A stretch of 64,000 nucleotides of DNA. Origin: JASHVB01 sp035535035 (lineage in GTDB: Bacteria > Pseudomonadota > Alphaproteobacteria > Acetobacterales > Acetobacteraceae). Under the pieces are notes generated by a model. That model ran no database searches. It was not told where the DNA came from and worked only from the letters and a program-made list of their open reading frames with translations. The stretch covers positions 1 through 64,000 of the forward strand of contig DATLQW010000184.1 in assembly GCA_035535035.1 (NCBI GenBank). The letters run 5' to 3'. Every line of letters starts with the position of its first letter. The stretch's first letter is position 1. Of this stretch, positions 42,948 to 50,130 are shown piece after piece. A program made the position numbers and the translations under genes.

Positions 42948-42967
42948 AACCAAATCACAGGTTCGGC
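42948..42967. promoter_or_regulatory. Inverted repeat upstream of the WxxGxW gene
   Basis: CCGAACC and GGTTCGG enclose eight bases, 45 bases before the start at 43,012. TTGTATAG immediately upstream could be a -10 region, making this a leader hairpin or operator. Confidence 0.35.
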
Positions 42968-43011
42968 ATATATTTTCTGTTTCTGGTTATCGACACCAAA
43001 GGAGAATAATC

Positions 43012-43350
43012 ATGTCTGTTCCGAAGCTGACACTTCTTGCCGTGCCGGCGCTGATCGCCCTGGCCGTCGGGGGCGCGGTCGTACCGGCCTCGGCACAGTC
43101 CTCGACCGTGATCATCGCTCCCAGCGCGCCGCCGCCGCCGCGGGTGGAAACCATCCCGCCGCCGCCGGGCGCGCAACCGCAGATGATGACCTGGGAGGCC
43201 GGCCATTGGGCCTGGAACGGCACCACCTGGGACTGGCACGATGGCCGCTACGCGCAGCGTCCGCAGGCGACCGCGGTGTGGGAACCCGGGCATTGGGCGC
43301 AGCAGTCGGCCGGCGGCTATGTGTGGGTTGACGGCCATTGGCGCGGCTGA
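43012..43350 (+). CDS. Secreted WxxGxW-repeat protein
   Basis: A 112-residue protein with a signal peptide (LTLLAVPALIALAVGGAVVPASAQ). A proline-rich linker follows, then two repeats of W..GHWAW and VWEPGHWAQ type with a final VWVDGHWRG. The family is exported and its function unknown. A good GGAGA Shine-Dalgarno precedes the ATG. First of a series of envelope proteins. Confidence 0.85.
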   Translation: MSVPKLTLLAVPALIALAVGGAVVPASAQSSTVIIAPSAPPPPRVETIPPPPGAQPQMMTWEAGHWAWNGTTWDWHDGRYAQRPQATAVWEPGHWAQQSAGGYVWVDGHWRG

Positions 43351-43363
43351 GCAGGAGAGTGCA

Positions 43364-43735
43364 ATGATCCGCTCGCATCACGCCTGGCTGCTGCTGCCGG
43401 GGCTATTGACGCTCGCCGCATGCGGTGGGCCGCCGCCGCCGCAGACCACCCAGGTGATCGTCCAGCCGGCGCCGCAGGTGCAGGCCGCAGCGACGGTGGC
43501 GCCCATGCCGCCGCCGCCGCCGCACGCCGAACTGGTGGCGCCGCCTCCGCCCGGTGCCGGGCCGGAAGTCTGGCAACCGGGCCACTGGCGCTATACCGGC
43601 ATGGCCGGCAACCCCTGGGCCTGGGAGGGTGGCCAGTACGTTCCGGCACCGTCCGGCGCGACGACCTGGGTGCCCGGCCGATGGGCAGAGCAGCCGAGCG
43701 GCGGCTGGGTCTGGCTTGAGGGCCACTGGGCCTGA
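43364..43735 (+). CDS. WxxGxW-repeat lipoprotein
   Basis: A 123-residue protein with lipobox LLTLAACGG (cysteine near residue 20). A proline-rich spacer and repeats VWQPGHWRY, PWAWEGGQYV, TWVPGRWAEQ and VWLEGHWA follow. It starts 13 bases after the preceding stop with AGGAG, so the two genes form an operon and are paralogous. Confidence 0.87.
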   Translation: MIRSHHAWLLLPGLLTLAACGGPPPPQTTQVIVQPAPQVQAAATVAPMPPPPPHAELVAPPPPGAGPEVWQPGHWRYTGMAGNPWAWEGGQYVPAPSGATTWVPGRWAEQPSGGWVWLEGHWA

Positions 43736-44309
43736 CCGACGCCTGTCCAACCTCTCCCGCACCGCGCGGGAGAGGTCAGGATGCGCGAGTGGTGCGGGTG
43801 GACATCCGGCGGGGCGACCCGATCACCCTCACCGGAGCCGGATCATCCGCCTTGCCGTTCCGCGGCGACATATGTCGGGACGCACCGGCAGGCGCGGCCG
43901 CCAGCGGGACGATTGCAGGAGCGGGCTGCTGGCATCCGTGTGGACCAGTGGCCGGCGCAGCCTCCCTCAACCGCCTGGCAGCGCGTCATCTTGGGCGACA
44001 GCAGGCGCGGCGAGCCAACGCACGTGGCTGTGCGACGGCGAGGAAGCCGCCGCGTATTGCCGGCATCTCATTGTTCGCCGCGAGATACGGGGCGCGGAAC
44101 GGCGCTGCCGCCGAAACGCCACCCGAACGCCTGGCCCTTCATGCCGAGGCAGCGCTTCCGGGTCGATCGGTCCTTCCCGGACGCCACGAACACGGGCCGC
44201 ATGGCGGACCGCCAGAGCCGGCACCGGTCCGGCCCGCGCCACCAGATTGCCGCGGCATGACCGCCACGCTGCCGGGCCCGGGAAACAGGAAGAATTTGCC
44301 AAAGTCGAA
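43736..44309. other. Gene-free stretch between convergent genes
   Basis: Contains the repeat at 43,751-43,829, whose first part CTCTCCCGC / GCGGGAGAG can form a terminator-like hairpin. No gene is recognisable in the remainder. Confidence 0.45.
43751..43829. repeat. Dispersed repeat, third copy
   Basis: CCTCTCCCGCACCGCGCGGG and the following GAGAGG form a hairpin. A degenerate remainder ends in GATCACCCTCA. Related to the elements at 4338-4398 and 10,972-11,029. Confidence 0.5.
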
Positions 44310-46601
44310 CTAATGCTCTCCTGGCTTCTTCGCCTCACGTGCGGCGGGTGCCGGATGCGGCGCCGGGGCGGCGTGCACCTGCGGCCGCGGAGCGGCGTGC
44401 ATCTGCGGTGCGGGAGCATGCACCTGCGGCCGCGGGACGGCATGCATCTGCGGTGCGGGAGCATGCACCTGCGGCCGCGGGGCGACATGCATCTGCGGTG
44501 CGGGAGCATGCACCTGCGGCCGCGGGGCGGCATGCACCTGCGGCCGCGGGGCGGCATGCATCTGCGGTGCCGGGGCATGCACCTGCGGCCGTGGGGCAGC
44601 ATGCATCTGCGGTGCAGGAGCATGCACCTGCGGCAGTGGGGCGACATGCATCTGCGGTGCAGGAGCATGCACCTGTGGCCGTGGAACGGCATGCGTCTGC
44701 GGCGCGGGATAATGCACCTGCGGCAGTGGGGCGGTACGCAGCGCCGTGGGCGCCCGCGGCGCCGGGGCCGTCACCGCCCGTGGCTCGACGCGCGGAAGCA
44801 CTGGACGTTCGACAGGTCGCGGCGGGGCAACGGTCGGATGCACGACTTGCGGTTCGGCAGGCCGGAGCGGTGCGGTTGGCCCGGGACGCAGGGAACCGGC
44901 TGGCGCCAATCCTGGCCGCACTGCCCCGGTTGAGGTCGCCCCGTGCGTCACGGCCTCCCGGCCCGGCGCGGCGTGCACGATCGGCGGCGGAGCACCTTCG
45001 CGCCCGGCTGGGGTGCGCAGTATCGGCATCGCCGCTGGCGGTGGCACAACGCCCGGCCGCGCGCCGCCATGCTCCGGCGCGACGCCCGGGCGCCCGGCGG
45101 CATGGCGCAGCGTCGGCCGCGCGGCGACACCTTGTGCCGGGACGGCATGGATCGCCGGACCTGGCGCCGCGCGTGGCACCGCGGCGACCCCGGCCGGCGC
45201 CGGCGCCAGGTGCATCTGCCGCGCCAGCCGCGGCGTGATCCCGGCGGTTGCGGCGGTCGGGCGGATCGGCGACGTCCCGATCACCGGCCGCGCTGTTGCG
45301 AGCATCCGCGGATCGACCCGCTCCGCGACCTGGCGCACCGGGCGCGATGCCGCCATCGCACTCGCCGGTACCACAGTCGCCGCGCCACGGTTCACGAAGT
45401 TGTTGATGGTGACGTTGCGGTTGTTGATCACGGTGACATTGGTGACGTCGCGCCGGTTGACCGCGCGCAGATAGGCCTCCGAGCTGTGGTACCATGGATG
45501 GTAAGCCTCGCGCGGGCCGAGCGGGACCCAGCCGACACGGCCGGAGGCAAGTGCCTCCCCGATGCCGACCCCCACGCCGATCCCGATAAAGGCCACCAGT
45601 GCGGGCGCATAGACCGGCGGTCCGGCGACCGCCACCACGCCGGGGGTCCAGCCCCAGCGGCCGCGAACCTCGAGCCAGCGTCCGTAATGGAACGGCGCGA
45701 AGCCCCACGGGGCATCGTCCACCCAGGTCCAGCCCCACGGGCGAACATAGGCCCAGCGGCCCTCGCGATACGGCATCCAGCCGGGAGCGACCTGCGGATA
45801 CCAGACATCGCCGTAATCACTCGTCTGCGACCATGTGCCGTAAGCGGAGAGGTCATCGCCGCCCGGCATCTGCGCCACCACCGGCGGCGGGGCGTTGGCC
45901 GGCGCGGATGGCGGGCGCTCGGCCCGCAGCATGGCGGTCAGGAACCCATCCATCCGGGCTGGCCCGACGCTGACCTCGAACGTGTCCGTCCCGGTGATCG
46001 TGGCGGTCTGGCCCGGCCCCACCTGGAGCGACAGTCCGGGACCCGTGACCTGCGCAACGCCATCCAGCACCGTGACGAGGGTCGGATCTTGCGTGTCGCC
46101 GGCCGCGACGTCATAGCGGCCCGCACCGGAAATGGTCACCAGCCCGCGCGGTGTCTGCACCGACCAGGTTTCGCCCGGCGTGAGGTCGCGCAGGCGCAAA
46201 TAGATCTCGCCCTGCGGCACGGTCGCCTGCAGCCCGCCGGCATCGAGCGTGCCGACGTCGAGTTCGGTGCCACCGGCAAGCGCGATGCGGCTGTCGGAGA
46301 CCACGATGCGCGCCGAGGCGTCCGGTTCGGTCCAGAAGGCGTCGCCGGATGCGACCGGGTAGTTCATCCCGGCCGGGCTCCACTGGTCCGCGTCCGCCGT
46401 GTGGAAAGAGACGGCACCAGCGATCTGCGCCAGCCATCCGGCCCGTTCCGGCGGGTTGCCGGCCTCCTGGCCAGGCACGGCCGGTGCCGCGCCTGGCGGC
46501 ACCGGTTGCGCCAGGGCGGCCTGGGGCATGACCTGTGCCAGCATCAGCCCGGCGACAGCCGTGGCGGCGCTCAGGCGGAAGACCAGGGAGTGCGGGCGCA
46601 T
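44310..46601 (-). CDS. FecR-domain / DUF6600 secreted protein with His-Pro-Gln repeats
   Basis: A 763-residue exported protein. Its signal peptide is LSAATAVAGLMLAQVMPQAALA. Residues about 55-215 resemble FecR/SLH-like domains (VASGDAFWTEPDASARIVVS, GRYDVAAGDTQDPTLVTVLD). Residues 250-420 have the tryptophan-rich DUF6600 pattern (WMPYREGRWAYVRPWGWTWV, PWGFAPFHYGRW). After about 450 the chain is low-complexity, ending in 15-residue APAPQMHAAPRPQVH repeats. Probably periplasmic or surface; function unknown. Confidence 0.85.
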   Translation of the reverse strand: MRPHSLVFRLSAATAVAGLMLAQVMPQAALAQPVPPGAAPAVPGQEAGNPPERAGWLAQIAGAVSFHTADADQWSPAGMNYPVASGDAFWTEPDASARIVVSDSRIALAGGTELDVGTLDAGGLQATVPQGEIYLRLRDLTPGETWSVQTPRGLVTISGAGRYDVAAGDTQDPTLVTVLDGVAQVTGPGLSLQVGPGQTATITGTDTFEVSVGPARMDGFLTAMLRAERPPSAPANAPPPVVAQMPGGDDLSAYGTWSQTSDYGDVWYPQVAPGWMPYREGRWAYVRPWGWTWVDDAPWGFAPFHYGRWLEVRGRWGWTPGVVAVAGPPVYAPALVAFIGIGVGVGIGEALASGRVGWVPLGPREAYHPWYHSSEAYLRAVNRRDVTNVTVINNRNVTINNFVNRGAATVVPASAMAASRPVRQVAERVDPRMLATARPVIGTSPIRPTAATAGITPRLARQMHLAPAPAGVAAVPRAAPGPAIHAVPAQGVAARPTLRHAAGRPGVAPEHGGARPGVVPPPAAMPILRTPAGREGAPPPIVHAAPGREAVTHGATSTGAVRPGLAPAGSLRPGPTAPLRPAEPQVVHPTVAPPRPVERPVLPRVEPRAVTAPAPRAPTALRTAPLPQVHYPAPQTHAVPRPQVHAPAPQMHVAPLPQVHAPAPQMHAAPRPQVHAPAPQMHAAPRPQVHAAPRPQVHAPAPQMHVAPRPQVHAPAPQMHAVPRPQVHAPAPQMHAAPRPQVHAAPAPHPAPAAREAKKPGEH
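44376..44725 (-). repeat. 45-bp tandem repeats encoding APAPQMHAAPRPQVH
   Basis: Copies of GCATGCACCTGCGGCCG and CATGCATCTGCGGTGC alternate with a 45-base period, with one 30-base insertion. The repeat adds histidines at regular spacing, which could bind metal. Confidence 0.8.
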
Positions 46602-46785
46602 CGGGATACTCCTTCAGCCGAACTGCCAGGCCATCTTGTGCAGGAACATGGCTAAAGCGCGACGACCTCGGTCGCAATTGCGGCAAGCATCGGACACGGC
46701 AGCGCCCCGGTGAGGCCATCAAACCGTCGCGCGGCACACCCAGTTATAGTCTCGGCCGGTCGAGGCCACCCAGGAGGCAATCACC

Positions 46786-47067
46786 ATGACCCGAACCCAC
46801 CCGTACTCCTTCCGCAGAGTGGCGCTGCACTCCTTCCGCAGAGTGGCGCTGCCGGCTGTCGCCATGCTTGGCATCGCCGCGCTGCTGGGCGGCTGCGTCG
46901 CTTACCCCGCGTATCCGGGCTACGGCTATTATGGTCCTGGATATGGATACCCGGCCGGCGGATACGTCACGTTCGGCGGCAGCGGAGGCTGGGGCGACCA
47001 CGACTGGCACGGCGGCGATTGGCACGGCGGCGATTGGCACGGCGGGGGTGGCGGCTGGCATCGCTGA
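46786..47067 (+). CDS. Small lipoprotein with Gly-Tyr and DWHGG repeats
   Basis: A 93-residue protein. The lipobox is ALLGGC near residue 37, after a hydrophobic PAVAMLGIAALL. The mature part is YPGYGYYGPGYGYPAGGY and then three DWHGG units. The N-terminal region contains a 24-base tandem duplication (SFRRVAL twice). Probably an envelope protein; the histidine-rich end might bind metal. Confidence 0.75.
   Translation: MTRTHPYSFRRVALHSFRRVALPAVAMLGIAALLGGCVAYPAYPGYGYYGPGYGYPAGGYVTFGGSGGWGDHDWHGGDWHGGDWHGGGGGWHR
46807..46854 (+). repeat. 24-bp tandem duplication in the lipoprotein signal region
   Basis: CTCCTTCCGCAGAGTGGCGC occurs twice in direct succession, adding eight residues (SFRRVALH) ahead of the hydrophobic core. 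Confidence 0.85.
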
Positions 47068-47128
47068 GGCCGGCGGCGACGCGGCATCGACCACGGTCGC
47101 AGGACGGCAAAGCGCGGCGCAATCCGCG

Positions 47129-48301
47129 CTACAAGCCGGCCTGGTGCAGCCGCAGGATCGCCCGCGCGCAGGCCTGCGCGCGGGGAATCAGGCTGGCGAC
47201 AAGCAGGAACTCGTCCGGGCTGTGCGCCTTGCCGCCGACCGGGCCGACCGCGCAGAGCGTCGGCGCCCCGGCGGCGGCGGTAAACCCCGAATCCGCGCAA
47301 CCGCCGGTGAACTCGCCATCGGTGGCGAATCCGGTGTCGGCGGCGGCCCCGACATAAAGTTCGAACAGCTTCCGGGCGGACGGGCTCTGCGTCAACGGCA
47401 GGAACTCGCCGCGCACGGTCAGCTCCGACCTGGTGCCCGGCAGGAAGCTGCGCTCGACGATGGCGCCGATGCGCGCCATGACATCGTCCTTGTCGGGCGG
47501 GTCCACGTAGCGCAGGTCGATCTGACCTTCCGCCCAGGGCGCCACGGTGTTGACGCTCTGTCCGCCGCTGACCAGCCCGACATTCAGCGTGACGCCGCGT
47601 TCCAGGTCCGTCAGCGCGTGGACCGCCTGCACCTTGCGCGCCAGCTCCTCGATGGCGGAGACGCCGTCGGCGAAATTCGCCCCGGAATGCGCCGCCTTGC
47701 CGGTGACCCGGAAACTCATGAAGACGCCGCCCTTGCGCCCGGTGACGACGTTGCCGGAGACGCGGCCGGGCTCGCTGTTGAACACCGCGCGGGCATGGCG
47801 GGCCTCGGCCTCGATCGCCGCGCGGCCTTCCGGGCTGCCGATCTCCTCGTCGCCGGTGAACAGCCCGACCAGCGGGGCCGGCGCGCCGCCGCAATGGGCG
47901 AAGGCGGCCAGGACGAAGCAGTTCATCACCAGCCCGGCCTTCATGTCGGCGACGCCGGGGCCGTAGGCGATTCCGTCGCGAATGGTGAACGGGCGGCGCG
48001 TCGCCTCGCCGTCGGGAAACACGGTGTCGCGATGGCCCATCAGCACGACGTTGCCGCCGGCATTGCCGGCCGGGCCGTCCCAGGGGACCGCCGCGCGCAG
48101 GCAGTCGCCGTGCTTCGGTTGGCGGATGGTCTCCACCGGGATGCCGTGCGCCGCCAGGAATCGCCGGATCACGGCGCCGACTGCGTCAATGCCCGGCTTG
48201 TTGTAGCTGCCGCTGTCGGTATCGACCATGTCCCGCAACATGGCGAGCATGGCTTCCTGCCGCGTCGCAAGCCAGGCGGCGATCTGTGATTCGGTTGCCA
48301 T
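47129..48301 (-). CDS. M20 family metallopeptidase (carboxypeptidase G2-like)
   Basis: A 390-residue peptidase. Metal-site motifs are VVLMGHRDTVFPDG, YGPGVADMKAG and FTGDEEIGS (catalytic glutamate pair). A dimerisation-domain segment VTGKAAHSGANFADGVSAIE follows, then the late metal-ligand region KAHSPDEF. The ATG at 48,301 is preceded by GGAGG seven bases upstream and preferred over 48,322. It cleaves a C-terminal residue or an amide bond; substrate unknown. Confidence 0.9.
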   Translation of the reverse strand: MATESQIAAWLATRQEAMLAMLRDMVDTDSGSYNKPGIDAVGAVIRRFLAAHGIPVETIRQPKHGDCLRAAVPWDGPAGNAGGNVVLMGHRDTVFPDGEATRRPFTIRDGIAYGPGVADMKAGLVMNCFVLAAFAHCGGAPAPLVGLFTGDEEIGSPEGRAAIEAEARHARAVFNSEPGRVSGNVVTGRKGGVFMSFRVTGKAAHSGANFADGVSAIEELARKVQAVHALTDLERGVTLNVGLVSGGQSVNTVAPWAEGQIDLRYVDPPDKDDVMARIGAIVERSFLPGTRSELTVRGEFLPLTQSPSARKLFELYVGAAADTGFATDGEFTGGCADSGFTAAAGAPTLCAVGPVGGKAHSPDEFLLVASLIPRAQACARAILRLHQAGL

Positions 48302-48742
48302 TGGGGAGCCTCCGAGCGGCACTGGAAGTTAAGTTTGGCGGCAGCCACTGGCCTCCGTCGGTTGGGTAGCCGCCGCGACAACCCCGGCCGCCACGCCGGC
48401 CGTCTGATGACCTGATCCGGATGCCGCCTCGTCCGGCGCGTTTTCAGGCGGCGGCGATTGAACCGGTTTCAAATTGGAGGCCCGAGCCAACCGGCAGGGC
48501 AATGGCTAAGCAGGACGCCATCAATCTCAAGAAACAAAACGCCACCCAACAATTGCGACCTTTCCAGATCTAAGAGACCCCCACTTCATCCATCAGTACG
48601 AATTTCACGAATTGACGGCAAGGTAACGTTAAATCAACGATAAAAAATCCTCAATATGGAAATATCGGCGTCACGTTGATGCGAGGGATAATCGTCCCCG
48701 CACTGAAACACAATCGAGACAATCGAAGGAAGGGTCGGACCT
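48302..48742. other. Upstream region of the repeat-peptide gene
   Basis: No gene recognised. From about 48,500 the DNA is unusually AT-rich for this genome. TTGACG at 48,612 and an AT-rich tract AACGATAAAAAATCC follow, so a promoter for the repeat-peptide gene is likely here, although the -10 element is not clear. Confidence 0.45.
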
Positions 48743-49159
48743 ATGCTTCTCTCATCCTCTGCCAGCCTTGCGCTTATCGCTGACACCGGCAAGGTCCGTC
48801 TCGGCGGCTGCGCCCCGACCCTCGCCACTGCCGATGCCGGCAAGGTCCGTCTCGGCGGCTGCGCCCCGACCCTCGCCACTGCCGATGCCGGCAAGGTCCG
48901 TCTCGGCGGCTGCGCCCCGACCCTCGCCACCGCCGATGCCGGCAAGGTCCGTCTCGGCGGCTGCGCTCCGACCCTCGCCACTGCCGATGCCGGCAAGGTC
49001 CGTCTCGGCGGCTGCGCCCCGACCCTCGCCACCGCCGATGCCGGCAAGGTCCGCCTCGGCGGCTGCGCTCCGACCCTCGCCACTGCCGATGCCGGCAAGG
49101 TTCGTCTCGGCGGCTGCGCCCCGACGCTGCCGGCCGGTCGGAAGGCTGCCATCCACTAA
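48743..49159 (+). CDS. Tandem-repeat peptide gene: seven Cys-containing 17-residue units
   Basis: A 138-residue protein. After a short hydrophobic start (MLLSSSASLALIA), seven units of DAGKVRLGGCAPTLATA follow at residues 14-129, then a basic tail PAGRKAAIH. Each unit has one cysteine in LGGCAPT. AAGGAAGGG lies eight bases before the ATG. Differences between internal units are all at third codon positions of this frame; the antisense frame has the same wobble phase, so that alone does not prove the strand. The architecture suggests a multi-core precursor of a modified peptide or a repeat-scaffold protein. A DUF6065-like gene follows in the same direction. Confidence 0.7.
   Translation: MLLSSSASLALIADTGKVRLGGCAPTLATADAGKVRLGGCAPTLATADAGKVRLGGCAPTLATADAGKVRLGGCAPTLATADAGKVRLGGCAPTLATADAGKVRLGGCAPTLATADAGKVRLGGCAPTLPAGRKAAIH
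48782..49129 (+). repeat. 51-bp tandem repeat, seven copies
   Basis: Period exactly 51 bases. Internal copies differ only by ACT/ACC, GCC/GCT, GTC/GTT, CGT/CGC and, in the last copy, ACG and CTG. The first copy begins GACACC instead of GATGCC. The last ends after LGGCAPTL. Confidence 0.95.
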
Positions 49160-49194
49160 AGACGACGCCCGATCAACCCTGTTAGACTGGATGC

Positions 49195-50070
49195 GTGCCG
49201 GGCGGGAATACTGCCCGGCTTCTGCCGTTGCTTCACTCAGCACCAGGATCAGCACCCTTGTCCACCACTGCCTCGATCTCGCCGGAAGCCGCGCAGGCAA
49301 CGCCCCGGAAGTCGCCGCTTGTCGTGTTCCATCGCGTAACACCGTCGGGACGCCTGCCGCAGCGGGCGGATCGCTCCGCGGCGGGATCGCTGCCAACCCG
49401 CGCCTTCCGTTATTGCGAGCCTTCGACCAGCGCATCCGGCTATGGCTATTACATCTTCCCGCCGATCAGCTTCAGCCTGAAATGGGACGGCCACGACATC
49501 ATGTGGACCTTTGACGGGGCGTCCGGCTGGATGCCGTTGAAGTCGGCGCAGTTTCCCGGGTTTCGCGACCTGTTCGACTCGGTCGCGCCCAAGGAAATCC
49601 AGCAATATGCGCCGCCCTTCCTGGTCGCCCTTCAAGAGGCCGGATTGGTTCAGATCTGGACCGGCATCATCGCCCGCACCGCACCGGGTTGGAGCCTGAT
49701 GGTCCGAGCGCCGGCAAATTTGCCGCATCGTGGCGGCTATGAGCCGTTCGAGGGGATCATCGAGACCGACCACTGGTTCGGCCCGTTGATCACCAACATA
49801 CGTCTGACCAAGACCGACGTGCCGATCGACTTTTATGCTGATTTCCCCATGCTGCAGGTGCAGCCGCTGCCACGCCAGGCATACGACGACGCAATGCTCA
49901 ACAATTACGAATTGGTGCCCGACCTCCGGCAGCTCACGCCCGAGGACTGGGACGACTATTACGACACAGTGGTGCGTCCGCACGTGCAGGAGGCGCGGCC
50001 GCGCGGCCAATACGCCGCCGCCGCCCGTAAGCGCCGAGCCGCCGAGGCGGACGGCAAGCCGACGGAGTGA
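49195..50070 (+). CDS. DUF6065-like protein
   Basis: A 291-residue reading frame from GTG. Recognisable sequence begins near residue 42 with VVFHRVTPSGRLPQRADRSA, so a GTG at 49,324 or a TTG near 49,258 may be the true start. Core segments are WDGHDIMWTFDGASGW, AQFPGFRDLFDSVAP, VQIWTGIIARTAPGWSLMVR, GIIETDHWFGPLITNIRLTK and FYADFPMLQVQPLPR. The family is of unknown function, probably a beta-rich cytoplasmic protein. Same orientation and closely following the repeat-peptide gene. Confidence 0.7.
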   Translation: MPGGNTARLLPLLHSAPGSAPLSTTASISPEAAQATPRKSPLVVFHRVTPSGRLPQRADRSAAGSLPTRAFRYCEPSTSASGYGYYIFPPISFSLKWDGHDIMWTFDGASGWMPLKSAQFPGFRDLFDSVAPKEIQQYAPPFLVALQEAGLVQIWTGIIARTAPGWSLMVRAPANLPHRGGYEPFEGIIETDHWFGPLITNIRLTKTDVPIDFYADFPMLQVQPLPRQAYDDAMLNNYELVPDLRQLTPEDWDDYYDTVVRPHVQEARPRGQYAAAARKRRAAEADGKPTE

Positions 50071-50130
50071 GCGCCGGCGCCGGCCTTCCCGCAATCCTGG
50101 TGATCCCGGTTCCTGACCACCCGTCCGCGT

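Noticed and set aside
44376..44725. CRISPR-like or noncoding repeat
   Set aside because: The 45-bp period is continuous and lies in frame within the secreted FecR/DUF6600 protein.
48634..49152. Antisense repeat protein (GAQPPRRTLPASAVARV units) opposite the Cys-repeat gene
   Set aside because: It shares the wobble phase, so it looks equally conserved, but it has no clear ribosome-binding site and lies opposite a gene with a good one and a same-strand neighbour. Kept only as a caveat.
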